Below, in pieces: positions 8,404 to 15,963 of a stretch of DNA of 64,000 nucleotides. The DNA comes from JACVRW01 sp034664125. GTDB lineage: Bacteria > Actinomycetota > Thermoleophilia > Solirubrobacterales > Thermoleophilaceae. The stretch is taken from assembly GCA_034664125.1 (NCBI GenBank), contig JAXDIG010000049.1, forward strand, positions 4,500 to 68,499. Reading direction: 5' to 3'. The notes beneath the pieces were generated by a model. It was not told the DNA's origin, searched no databases, and saw nothing but the letters and a program-made list of their open reading frames with translations. The translations under genes were made by a program, and so were the position numbers. The first letter of the stretch is position 1, and every line of letters begins with the position of its first letter.

Positions 8404-9845
8404 CCCCGCTTCGGGCGGGCGAAGTACAGCACCCGCGTGCCCGACTCCAGGCGTTCGGACCGCTCGACCTCGAAGGCCTCTCCCAGCGCACGCTCGAAGT
8501 AGCCGAGCTCGTAGTCGGGGTGCAGGCCGTCGCGCTTGGGCGCCAACAGCTTCTTCACCATCGGGTCCTCGCGCGTGGGGAACTCGATCACGAGCGCCGA
8601 CCCGAGCGAGGCGAGCCAGTCGATGAACTCCTTGACCGGGACGTTCGCGCCGATCGCGACGTGGTGCACGAGCGCCAGGGCCAGCACCAGGTCGGGCTTG
8701 CCGCGGTCGGGCAGCGCCTTGCGCTCGAGCCCGCGCCAGCCCAGGCCCGGCGACGGATCGGCCAGGTTCATGGTGAGCGTGAGGATCTGCTCGTTGCCCT
8801 CCTGCTTGAGGTCGCGGTAGAGCAGCTCGACCGGGCCCTGGTCGGCGTCCACGGCCACGACCGTCTTCGCGCCCTCGGCCGCGATGCGCGAGTAGCGGCC
8901 GTTGTTCGCGCCGATGTCCCAGACGAGGTCCCACGGCTGGGCGGTGGCCACCCTGCGAACGAACTCGTCCTTGCGGCGGGCGTCGTCGTCCGTGTAGCTG
9001 TTGCGCTCGCCGTAGGCGGTCCACACGCCCTGGGGCGGCTCCCAGGACAGGCGCTCGACCAGCTTGCGCATCTTGCGCACGTTGGCCACGAACAGCTCCT
9101 TCTTGAAGACCTGCTTGACCTCACGCTTGACCTGGTCGGGCCGGTCCGCGTAGCGGGCCTCGAGCCGCGCGTGCAGGAACACGTTGGTGAACACGCCCCT
9201 GTGGAAGCGATCGCGAAACGAGAGCAGGTTGCGCATCTGCGAAGGCGTGATGCCGTCGATCGAGCCGCGCAGCCACGGGTGGAAGGGAACGTCCTTCACC
9301 GCCTGGAGCAGGAGCGGGTACAGGTAGAGCATGCAGAACTGGCGGTAGCCGACCCACGGCTCGCCGTCGCGGATCCGCTCGAACGACCCGACGTCGACGA
9401 ACACCGGGCGGGCGCCCTTGAACTGGACGTTGTACGGCGTGGAGTCCTTCAGGACCAGGTCGTGCTCGAGCGAGGCGAGCAGCAGGTCGAGCTGCACGAG
9501 CGCCGCGTCCTTGAGCATCGAGAAGGTCCACTCGTACGGGTACGACACGAACGGGATGCGCTCGTGGCGGAGCACCCCGGCCGGCTCGTGCACGAGCAGC
9601 CCCTCGCGCGCGGCGCGCACGCCGGCGGCGCCATCGGCGACCAGCTCGGTGCGCACGACGCGCTCGTCTTCGAGCAGGCCGGTGCCGCCGAGCGCCTCGA
9701 AGTCGCTCAGCCCGTCCGGCGAGAGCGCGCGGTAGACCTCGTCGCCCTCGTAGAAGACGCGGCTCTCGGGGTCGCGGAACGAGCCCGGCTCGAGGCCGGC
9801 CGGCTCCGTGCTTGCGTCAGCGGGCGGGGTCACGGCGCGGGGCAT
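8400..9845 (-). CDS. Two-domain class I SAM-dependent methyltransferase
   Basis: A 481-residue protein. The C-terminal half is a Rossmann methyltransferase: motif I is VWDIGANNGRYS near residue 300, followed by VVAVDAD and ALALVHHV. The N-terminal half carries DLVLKDSTPYNVQFKG and PVFVDVGSF, which resemble the catalytic and metal-binding loops of aminoglycoside-phosphotransferase/kinase folds, although a catalytic aspartate in the usual H-x-D position is not obvious. The arrangement resembles methyltransferases sometimes annotated as NoeA-like nodulation proteins. It probably modifies a glycan or lipid-linked sugar. It is coupled to the sulfatase-like gene downstream by a 4-base overlap. Confidence 0.72.
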   Translation of the reverse strand: MPRAVTPPADASTEPAGLEPGSFRDPESRVFYEGDEVYRALSPDGLSDFEALGGTGLLEDERVVRTELVADGAAGVRAAREGLLVHEPAGVLRHERIPFVSYPYEWTFSMLKDAALVQLDLLLASLEHDLVLKDSTPYNVQFKGARPVFVDVGSFERIRDGEPWVGYRQFCMLYLYPLLLQAVKDVPFHPWLRGSIDGITPSQMRNLLSFRDRFHRGVFTNVFLHARLEARYADRPDQVKREVKQVFKKELFVANVRKMRKLVERLSWEPPQGVWTAYGERNSYTDDDARRKDEFVRRVATAQPWDLVWDIGANNGRYSRIAAEGAKTVVAVDADQGPVELLYRDLKQEGNEQILTLTMNLADPSPGLGWRGLERKALPDRGKPDLVLALALVHHVAIGANVPVKEFIDWLASLGSALVIEFPTREDPMVKKLLAPKRDGLHPDYELGYFERALGEAFEVERSERLESGTRVLYFARPKRG

Positions 9846-9899
9846 AGTAGAGGGTCCGCCGCGCCACGCGGGGCCGGGAGGGTGCTCCCCGGCGGAGAG

Positions 9900-10082
9900 C
9901 TACTCGCCTGCGGCCGGCTCGGCCTTGGTGGCCTCCGGCTCGTCCTTGCGGATGCGCAGGAACCGCAGCACGCGGTTCCAGTACAGCTTGGCGGTCACGG
10001 CGACCGCTGCGACGCCACCCGCGAGGATCTGCAGGATCATGCTCCCGCTGCCGGGATCCAGGTAAGCGAGCAGGGTGGTCAT
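9900..10082 (-). CDS. 60-residue single-helix membrane protein with DPGSGS motif
   Basis: The protein is short: an N-terminal LAYLDPGSGSM motif, one strongly hydrophobic helix (about residues 16-32), then a basic patch (KLYWNRVLRFLRIRKD) and an acidic Ala/Glu tail. Small proteins with a DPG(S/T)GS start and one helix are, from general knowledge, seen beside sulfatase-like and polysaccharide genes; their role is not known to me. It lies 54 bases upstream of the methyltransferase gene on the same strand and probably belongs to that transcript. The motif and the helix with its basic cytoplasmic flank argue that it is real despite its length. Confidence 0.66.
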   Translation of the reverse strand: MTTLLAYLDPGSGSMILQILAGGVAAVAVTAKLYWNRVLRFLRIRKDEPEATKAEPAAGE

Positions 10083-10163
10083 CGTGTTCGGGACTCCATA
10101 CAGCCGGGGTCGAGAGAGGTCGGAGGCTAGCAGAGGTGTTGCCAGCCCGTGAACGGTTCGTAG

Positions 10164-11666
10164 TCACCTCGTTACTACCCGGGGCCCCGGAATCCTCCCA
10201 CGACTCACGCGAGTGTGAATTCCCTGCAAAGGTCCTGTAAACGGCGAACGGATCGTGTTCCATTCGCGCTCCGCCAGCGGGAAGCTGATCTGCTCTCGCC
10301 GGTAGACCCGGATACTGCCCACGCGGGCCAGCGTCTGGCGGAACTTCGCACGCCCGCGCATGTAGACGCCGCCGGCGATCGGCACGCGTGAGGAGCGGAA
10401 GACCACCCGGTGGGCGGTGAGGCTCTCGACGAGCTCCATGGGGACCCCGAGCTCCCAGGCGAGGCGCGTCTGAAGGGCACGATTCGAGGTGGCAGAGCCG
10501 AACGCCCTAACGGCGCGCGCACCACCCGCCTCCCGCACGGCTTGCGCGACGTCCCGGTGCAACTGCATGCGCGCGCCCACCTCCCGGGCCTCGCCCTCGA
10601 GGCGCGTCACGCGCGCGGCGAGGAAGCCCTGGCCGGCGATCGCCAGAACGGCCAGGGCAGCGGTCGCCCCGGCCAGGCGCCAGGGACCGGTCCGCGCCGG
10701 GGCCAGCGCCGGCAGCACCTCCGCCAGGCGGGCCGCGCCGACCCCGGCCAGGACCGAGCCCACCGCCAGCGCCGGCAGCACGTAGCGCGGGTTGCCGCTG
10801 AAGCCCGCCTGCGTCATGCCGGCGAACAGCACCACTTCGGCGAGCGCGGCCGCCGCGAGCCCGAGCACCGCGCGCTGCCGCCGCGCGAAGGCCACGGCGA
10901 CCGCGACGAGGGCGAGCAGCTCCAGCGGCAGCCCCGCGTGGTTGTGCACCCGCTCGAGTGCTCGCAGCCAGGGCCGCTCGGCCAGCGACAGGCTCCAGGC
11001 CGGCTGGCTGCGCGCCTGCGCGCCGCCGTCCAGCGGACTGCCCGAGCCGATCCACTCCGGGCCGATCCAGGCCAGCGGCAGCAGCAGGAGCGCGCCGGCC
11101 ACCAGCGGGCGCAGGCGCGGCTCGGCGCGCCACGCCCAGAGTCCGTAGAGGCCCAGGAAGCCGAACAGCTCGGGCCGCAGCAGGCACGCCAGCGTGCCCA
11201 GCACCACCGTGTGACCGGTGCGGCCGTCGAGGTGGCGCTCGATCGCCCACAGCATCAGGGCGACCGCGATCGGCGCCTCGCTGCCGTGCGCGGAGAACTG
11301 GAACCAGTCGGGCGTGAGGAACAGCGCGACGGCCGCCACCGCCCCGCCCAGGAGGCCCGCCGGCCCACCGCCCGCGAGCCGCCGCGCCAGGCGGAACGCG
11401 AGCGCGAGCGCCAGCAGCGCGCCCGCGCGGGCGACCACCATCCAGAGTTCCGGCGGCAGCCCCCGGTCGACCTCGCCCAGCGGCGCGAACAGCGTGGTCA
11501 ACGCCACCGGCAGTGGCTTCCACGACGGACCGCCGTTGGTGTCGAGGTGGAGGTGCGCGAGCTCGCGGCCCCAGATCAGCCACGCGAGCGGGTCGTAGCT
11601 CGGCTCGGACGGCAGCACCAGCGACGCTCCGGCCAAGCCCAGGCACGCGGCGATCGGCTTCCACAT
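10164..11666 (-). CDS. Polytopic membrane glycosyltransferase (GT-C-like)
   Basis: A complete 500-residue protein with about ten transmembrane helices and a C-terminal extracytoplasmic tail. The first loop reads SYDPLAWLIWGREL, then GGPSWKPLPVALTT, nearly the same as in the partial gene at the left edge; GFSGNPRY appears later in both. The acidic residue in the first loop fits a GT-C enzyme that uses a polyprenyl-phosphate sugar. The adjacent divergent gene encodes a DPM-synthase-like enzyme that could make such a donor, which gives the pair a coherent role in glycosylating an exported polymer or protein. The last 20 residues are basic and look less conserved than the rest. Confidence 0.78.
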   Translation of the reverse strand: MWKPIAACLGLAGASLVLPSEPSYDPLAWLIWGRELAHLHLDTNGGPSWKPLPVALTTLFAPLGEVDRGLPPELWMVVARAGALLALALAFRLARRLAGGGPAGLLGGAVAAVALFLTPDWFQFSAHGSEAPIAVALMLWAIERHLDGRTGHTVVLGTLACLLRPELFGFLGLYGLWAWRAEPRLRPLVAGALLLLPLAWIGPEWIGSGSPLDGGAQARSQPAWSLSLAERPWLRALERVHNHAGLPLELLALVAVAVAFARRQRAVLGLAAAALAEVVLFAGMTQAGFSGNPRYVLPALAVGSVLAGVGAARLAEVLPALAPARTGPWRLAGATAALAVLAIAGQGFLAARVTRLEGEAREVGARMQLHRDVAQAVREAGGARAVRAFGSATSNRALQTRLAWELGVPMELVESLTAHRVVFRSSRVPIAGGVYMRGRAKFRQTLARVGSIRVYRREQISFPLAEREWNTIRSPFTGPLQGIHTRVSRGRIPGPRVVTR

Positions 11667-11784
11667 GGCCCGCCGGCACGCTAGGCGCGCGCCGGCCTCT
11701 CGATGTGAAGCCGGCGTAACGGAGGCGTGAACGCCATATGAAACCGAGCCGCTTACCCGGCCTTTACGCTACGGGGCGAGCCGC
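11667..11784. promoter_or_regulatory. Divergent promoter spacer
   Basis: This 118-base spacer separates the divergent GT-C-like gene (start 11666) and the family 2 glycosyltransferase gene (start 11785), so promoters for both should lie here. The only structure I see is a short palindrome GGCGTgaACGCC at 11724-11735. No convincing -35/-10 pair can be assigned. Confidence 0.4.
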
Positions 11785-12843
11785 ATGAAGCTGATCATCC
11801 AGATCCCCTGCTTCAACGAGGAGCAGACCCTCCCCGGCACGCTCGCGGACCTTCCGCGCGAGATCCCAGGGGTCGACGAGGTGGAGTGGCTCGTGATCGA
11901 CGACGGCTCGACCGACCGCACGGTCGAGGTGGCGCGTGCGGGCGGCGTCGACCACGTCGTGCGCCTGACCAACAACCGCGGGCTCGCTGCCGGCTTCCAG
12001 GCGGGGCTCGACGCGTGCCTCAAGCTCGGCGCCGACGTGATCGTCAACACCGACGCGGACAACCAGTACCTCGGTAGCGACATCCCGAAGCTGCTCGCCC
12101 CGATCCTCGACGGGCACGCCGACATGGTGATCGGCGACCGCAAGACCGATCAGATCGAGCACTTCTCGCCGGTGAAGAAGCTGCTCCAGCGGTGGGGCAG
12201 CGCGGTCGTGCGGCGGGCCTCGGACACCGGCGTGCCGGACACCACCTCCGGCTTCCGCGCCTACAACCGCGAGGCGGCGCTGCAGATCCAGGTGGTGTCG
12301 AAGTTCACCTACACCCTGGAGTCGATCATCCAGGCGGGCAAGATGCTGGTGGCGGTCGACCACGTCCCGGTCAGCACGAACCCGAAGACGCGCGAGTCGC
12401 GCCTGTTCCCGTCCACGGCGGCCTACGTGCGGCGCAACGGGGTGTCGATCTTCCGCATCTACGCGCTCTATGAGCCGCTGCGCCTGTTCCTGGCCGCGGC
12501 CGCGGTCGTGGCCCTGATCGGCCTGGTGCCCTGGGCGCGGTTCCTGTGGTTCCTGGTCACCGGCGACGGGGGTGGCCACATCCAGTCGCTGATCCTCGGC
12601 TCGACCTTGTTCATAGTCGCGGTGCAGCTGGCCGCGCTCGGCGTGGTGGGCGACATCCTGGCCGGCTCCCGAGTGCTCCAGCAGCGCATCCTCGAGCGCG
12701 TGCGGCGCGTGGAGCTGCACCTGGGCGTGGAGCCCTCGCACTACGAGCCCGGCGCCCGCGAAACCGGCCAGGAGGCCACCACGGGCGCCCGGGCCGGCCG
12801 CGCGACCGGCAAGACCGAGGACCGAGAGGCCCTGAAGCTGTGA
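11785..12843 (+). CDS. Family 2 glycosyltransferase, dolichyl-phosphate mannose/glucose synthase-like, with membrane anchor
   Basis: A 352-residue protein. The N-terminal 230 residues are a GT-A fold: IPCFNEEQTL, the nucleotide-binding VIDDGSTDRT, the metal-binding NTDADNQY, and a KKLLQRWGS segment in the place of the family (Q/R)xxRW motif. Two or three transmembrane helices follow at about 230-300, and the tail is charged and disordered. Such enzymes transfer a sugar from a nucleotide donor to polyprenyl phosphate on the cytoplasmic face. It is first in a + strand group with a methyltransferase and a flippase, and divergent from a GT-C-like enzyme that could use its product. Confidence 0.86.
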   Translation: MKLIIQIPCFNEEQTLPGTLADLPREIPGVDEVEWLVIDDGSTDRTVEVARAGGVDHVVRLTNNRGLAAGFQAGLDACLKLGADVIVNTDADNQYLGSDIPKLLAPILDGHADMVIGDRKTDQIEHFSPVKKLLQRWGSAVVRRASDTGVPDTTSGFRAYNREAALQIQVVSKFTYTLESIIQAGKMLVAVDHVPVSTNPKTRESRLFPSTAAYVRRNGVSIFRIYALYEPLRLFLAAAAVVALIGLVPWARFLWFLVTGDGGGHIQSLILGSTLFIVAVQLAALGVVGDILAGSRVLQQRILERVRRVELHLGVEPSHYEPGARETGQEATTGARAGRATGKTEDREALKL

Positions 12844-12884
12844 GCGCCACCTTCCTCCCGCTCGCCCGGTCGGCGACGCTGTGA
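12840..12884 (+). CDS. Possible 14-codon coupling/leader ORF
   Basis: A GTG at 12840 overlaps the stop of the glycosyltransferase gene (GTGA), and this frame ends at TGA 12882-12884, which overlaps the GTG start of the methyltransferase gene (again GTGA). It would encode VSATFLPLARSATL. The 14-base sequence GCTGTGAGCGCCAC occurs at both junctions (12837-12850 and 12878-12891), so it may be a remnant of a short duplication, or a leader that couples translation. Translation is unproven. Confidence 0.3.
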   Translation: MSATFLPLARSATL

Positions 12885-13495
12885 GCGCCACGGCCGAGGT
12901 CCCCACCGGTAACACGTTCGACAAGTACGGCTCGTCGAACCCGGTCGTGAAGCGGCTCATGGCCGGCTTCCACTCCACGCTCGACGAGCTGTGGGCCCAG
13001 GCCGCGCCGCGATCGATCCTCGACGTGGGCTGCGGCGAGGGCGTGCTCACGGCCGAGTGGGCCGAGCGCCTCGGGGACGGCCGCATCGTCGGCATCGACC
13101 TCGACGACCCGAAGCTGCGCGCCGACTGGGAACGCCGCTCGCGCCCCAACCTGGAGTTCCGCGTCGAGGAGGCCACCTCGCTCTCGTTCGCCGACGGCGA
13201 GTTCGACATGGCGTGCGCGATCGAGGTGCTCGAGCACGTACCGGAGCCGGAGGCGACGCTGGCCGAGATGGCCCGCGTGGCTTCGCGTCACCTGCTCGTG
13301 AGCGTTCCGCGCGAGCCGCTCTGGCGCGGCCTGAACGTGGCCCGCGGCTCTTACCTGCGGGACCTCGGCAACACCCCGGGTCACGTGAACCACTGGTCGA
13401 AGCGGGCGTTCGTGGCCCTCCTGTCCCGGTACGGGACGGTCGAGGAGGCGCGCTCGCCCTTCCCTTGGACCATGGTGCTTGTCCGCGTCAGCTGA
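12881..13495 (+). CDS. Class I SAM-dependent methyltransferase (Methyltransf_11 type)
   Basis: A 204-residue single-domain protein with the SAM-binding motif ILDVGCGEG near residue 47, an acidic loop VGIDLDD, and the post-motif IEVLEHVPEPE. The small size and the LEHVP signature are those of methyltransferases acting on lipids, quinones or sugars. The GTG start at 12881 is supported by its position at the end of a short upstream frame; no clear Shine-Dalgarno is visible, so translation may depend on reinitiation. The gene lies between a polyprenyl-phosphate glycosyltransferase and a flippase, suggesting that a lipid-linked glycan is methylated before export. Confidence 0.82.
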   Translation: MSATAEVPTGNTFDKYGSSNPVVKRLMAGFHSTLDELWAQAAPRSILDVGCGEGVLTAEWAERLGDGRIVGIDLDDPKLRADWERRSRPNLEFRVEEATSLSFADGEFDMACAIEVLEHVPEPEATLAEMARVASRHLLVSVPREPLWRGLNVARGSYLRDLGNTPGHVNHWSKRAFVALLSRYGTVEEARSPFPWTMVLVRVS

Positions 13496-14759
13496 GCCAC
13501 GAAGCTTCGGGCGCGGCGCGGCGATCCTGTCGGTCGGGATCGGCCTCACCGGCCTGATCACCTTCGGCTACTTCGCGCTCGCCAGCCACACCCTGCCGGA
13601 GGCCCAGTACGGGCGCATCACGCTGCTGTGGTCGGCCGTCTTCATCACGGTGTCGGTGCTCTACAGGCCGGTCGAGCAGCTGCTGTCGCGCACGATCGCC
13701 GACCGCGACGCGCGCGGCATAGCCGGCGCGGAGCACCTGCGCGTGGCCGCCACGATCCAGCTGGCGCTGGGCGTGCTGTTCGTGGTGGTGGCGCTCGCGC
13801 TGCGCGGCCCGATCGAGGACGAGCTGCTGGGCGGCTCGGGGTCGCTCTACACGATCATGATCGTGGCGGTGCTCGCCTACGCGGCGAGCTACTTCGCACG
13901 CGGGTTCCTGGCCGGACACCGCCGCTTCGGCCTGTACGGCGGCCTGGTGCTGATGGAGGCGAGCTCGCGGCTGGTGTTCGCGCTGATGGTGGCGGTGGGC
14001 ATCGCAGAGGGCCAGACCGCGGTGGCGCTCGGCATCGCGGCGGCCCCGATCGTGTCGCTTGCGGTGGTGCCGTGGGCGCTCGGGCGGCGGCTGCGGGCGC
14101 AGCCGCCGGTGGAGGCGGACGCCGGCGACGAATCGGCGTTTACGCTCGCGCGCGGCAGCGGCTTCGCCGTCGCCGTGCTGCTGATCATGCTCAGCGAGCA
14201 GACCTTCCTCAACGCGGGCCCGCTGCTCGTCAAGGCGAGCGAGGGCTCCAACGGCGCCGCCCTCGCCGGGTTCACCTTCAACGTTTTGCTGATCGCCCGC
14301 GCGCCGCTGCAGCTGTTCCAGGCCGTTCAGACCTCGATCCTCCCCCACCTCACCCGCCTGCGCGCGAGCGGCGAAACCGACCCGTTCCGGCGCAGCGTCA
14401 ACCTGACCCTGATCGCCATCGCGGCCTTCGCGGGGTGCGTGGCGCTGGTGATGCTGGCGGTCGGGCCGTGGGTCATGGACATCCTGTTCGGCGGCGCCTT
14501 CGACTACGAGCGCGGCGGCCTGGTGCTGGTGTCGATCGGCATGGGCCTCTACCTGTCGGCGGCCACCCTCAACCAGGCGCTGCTCGCGCACGGCCGGGCG
14601 CCGCAGGCCTGCGGCGCGTGGATCGCCTGCGCGATCGCCTTCACCCTGTTCCTGCTGATAGCCGACTTCGAGGACCGGGTGCTGCAGGTCGAGATCGCCT
14701 TCGTGGGCGCCGCCGCGGGGCTCAGCTCGCTGCTCTGGTTGCTCTACCGGCGTGCCTGA
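13479..14759 (+). CDS. Polysaccharide flippase (Wzx/MATE-like)
   Basis: A 426-residue protein with about twelve hydrophobic helices spread over its whole length, of the polysaccharide transport / MOP superfamily. Landmarks are PEAQYGR after the first helix, YFARGFLAGHRRFG, and the second-half repeat with LLIARAPLQLFQAVQTSILPHLT. The best start is TTG 13479, which overlaps the end of the methyltransferase gene by 17 bases; any later start would cut the first helix. It likely flips a lipid-linked oligosaccharide across the membrane, closing the pathway started by the adjacent transferase and methyltransferase. Confidence 0.82.
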   Translation: MSASAEPRSFGRGAAILSVGIGLTGLITFGYFALASHTLPEAQYGRITLLWSAVFITVSVLYRPVEQLLSRTIADRDARGIAGAEHLRVAATIQLALGVLFVVVALALRGPIEDELLGGSGSLYTIMIVAVLAYAASYFARGFLAGHRRFGLYGGLVLMEASSRLVFALMVAVGIAEGQTAVALGIAAAPIVSLAVVPWALGRRLRAQPPVEADAGDESAFTLARGSGFAVAVLLIMLSEQTFLNAGPLLVKASEGSNGAALAGFTFNVLLIARAPLQLFQAVQTSILPHLTRLRASGETDPFRRSVNLTLIAIAAFAGCVALVMLAVGPWVMDILFGGAFDYERGGLVLVSIGMGLYLSAATLNQALLAHGRAPQACGAWIACAIAFTLFLLIADFEDRVLQVEIAFVGAAAGLSSLLWLLYRRA

Positions 14760-14771
14760 CATCCTTCCAAC

Positions 14772-15236
14772 ATGGCCGCTCCCAAAGTCGGGGATCCCGC
14801 ACCGGACTTCGAGCTCGACGGCACCGACGGCGCGTTTCGCCTCTCGGAGCATCGCGGCGAGCGCGTGGTGCTCCTCTTCTACCCCGAGGACAACACCGCC
14901 GTGTGCACTCGCCAGTTCTGCTCCTATCGCGACGAGGCGGAAAGCTTCGATGCGCTGGAGGCAACCGTCGTCGGGATCTCCACGCAAAGCGTCGAGTCCC
15001 ATCGCGACTGGACCGCCAAGCACGGTCTGACCGTGCCGCTGCTCGCCGACCCGCGCAGCAAGGTCGCAAAGGCGTACGGCGCTCACCGAACCCTGGGCGG
15101 GACCACCCGGGCTGTGGTGATCGTCGACGAGGACGGCCTGGTCGGTCACCGCCACGACCACCGGCTCGGGCTCGACTTCCAGAGCGTCGACGACCTGCGC
15201 GACGCGCTCGAGTCGATGCCTGGTCCCCGCACCTGA
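14772..15236 (+). CDS. Peroxiredoxin, Bcp/PrxQ type
   Basis: A 154-residue thioredoxin-fold peroxidase. The N-terminus GDPAPDFELDGTDG and the LLFYPEDNTAVCTRQFC block place the peroxidatic cysteine at C45 and a resolving cysteine at C50, the five-residue spacing characteristic of atypical 2-Cys Bcp/PrxQ enzymes. The usual TPGCT is here TAVCT, a common variation; the threonine and the following R/Q and C are kept. It reduces peroxides in the cytoplasm using thioredoxin. It starts 12 bases after the flippase stop and is followed after 4 bases by the hotdog-like gene. Confidence 0.92.
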   Translation: MAAPKVGDPAPDFELDGTDGAFRLSEHRGERVVLLFYPEDNTAVCTRQFCSYRDEAESFDALEATVVGISTQSVESHRDWTAKHGLTVPLLADPRSKVAKAYGAHRTLGGTTRAVVIVDEDGLVGHRHDHRLGLDFQSVDDLRDALESMPGPRT

Positions 15237-15240
15237 TCCG

Positions 15241-15954
15241 GTGCCCGAGACGGTCACGATCCCGGCCCGCTTCAACGGCCCGCCGGCGTCCGCCAACGGC
15301 GGCTACGCGTGCGGCGTGGTGGCGGGGCTGGTCGGCGCCGAGGAGGTCACCGTCTCCCTCCGCCAACCGCCTCCGGTCCGGGAGCCGCTGAGCGTGGTTC
15401 GAGACGGCGAGCGCGTTGAGCTGCGCGACGACGCCGCGCTCGTCGCGGACGGCGCGCCGGCCGAGCTGCTGCTGGACGTGCCCGATGCGATCTCGCCGGA
15501 CGAGGCGGCCGCCGCGTCGCGCGCGGGCAGCGAGCACTGGTGCGCGCACCACCCCTTCCCCACCTGCTTCACGTGCGGCCCCGAGCGCGACCAGGGCGAC
15601 GGCCTGCGGCTGTTCCCGGGCGCGTTGCGCGACGGCACGTTCGCCGCCGACTGGACGCCCGACGAGTCGCTCGACGACGGCTCGGGCCACGTGCGGACCG
15701 AGTGCCTGTGGGCGGCGCTCGACTGCCCCACGAGCGCGCCGGTGGCGAACTTCGCCGCCGGGCCGCCGATGGTCCTGGCCCGGCTGACGGCTCGCCTCGG
15801 CTGCTCGGTGAAGGTCGGCGAGCGGCACGCGATCCTCTCCTGGCCGCTCGCCGAGGACGGGCGCAAGCGCCACGCCGCGTGCGCGCTGTTCGACTCCGCC
15901 GGACGGCTGCTGTGCGCCTCGCAGGCGCTCTGGATCGAGCTACGCCAGGAGTAG
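15241..15954 (+). CDS. Hotdog-fold thioesterase-like protein, unknown substrate
   Basis: A 237-residue protein with two half-domains. FNGPPASANGGYACGVVAG at the N-terminus and CFTCGPER in the centre, then a second half with ECLWAALDCP and LTARLG, resemble double-hotdog acyl-CoA thioesterase-like proteins of actinobacteria. Cysteines around CFTCG may be structural or metal-binding. GTG 15241 is the first start, 4 bases after the peroxiredoxin stop, and the gene ends 9 bases before the molybdoenzyme gene, so the three look like one transcript. Substrate and reaction are not readable; the hotdog call is from pattern resemblance only. Confidence 0.6.
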   Translation: MPETVTIPARFNGPPASANGGYACGVVAGLVGAEEVTVSLRQPPPVREPLSVVRDGERVELRDDAALVADGAPAELLLDVPDAISPDEAAAASRAGSEHWCAHHPFPTCFTCGPERDQGDGLRLFPGALRDGTFAADWTPDESLDDGSGHVRTECLWAALDCPTSAPVANFAAGPPMVLARLTARLGCSVKVGERHAILSWPLAEDGRKRHAACALFDSAGRLLCASQALWIELRQE

Positions 15955-15963
15955 GCTGCACGG

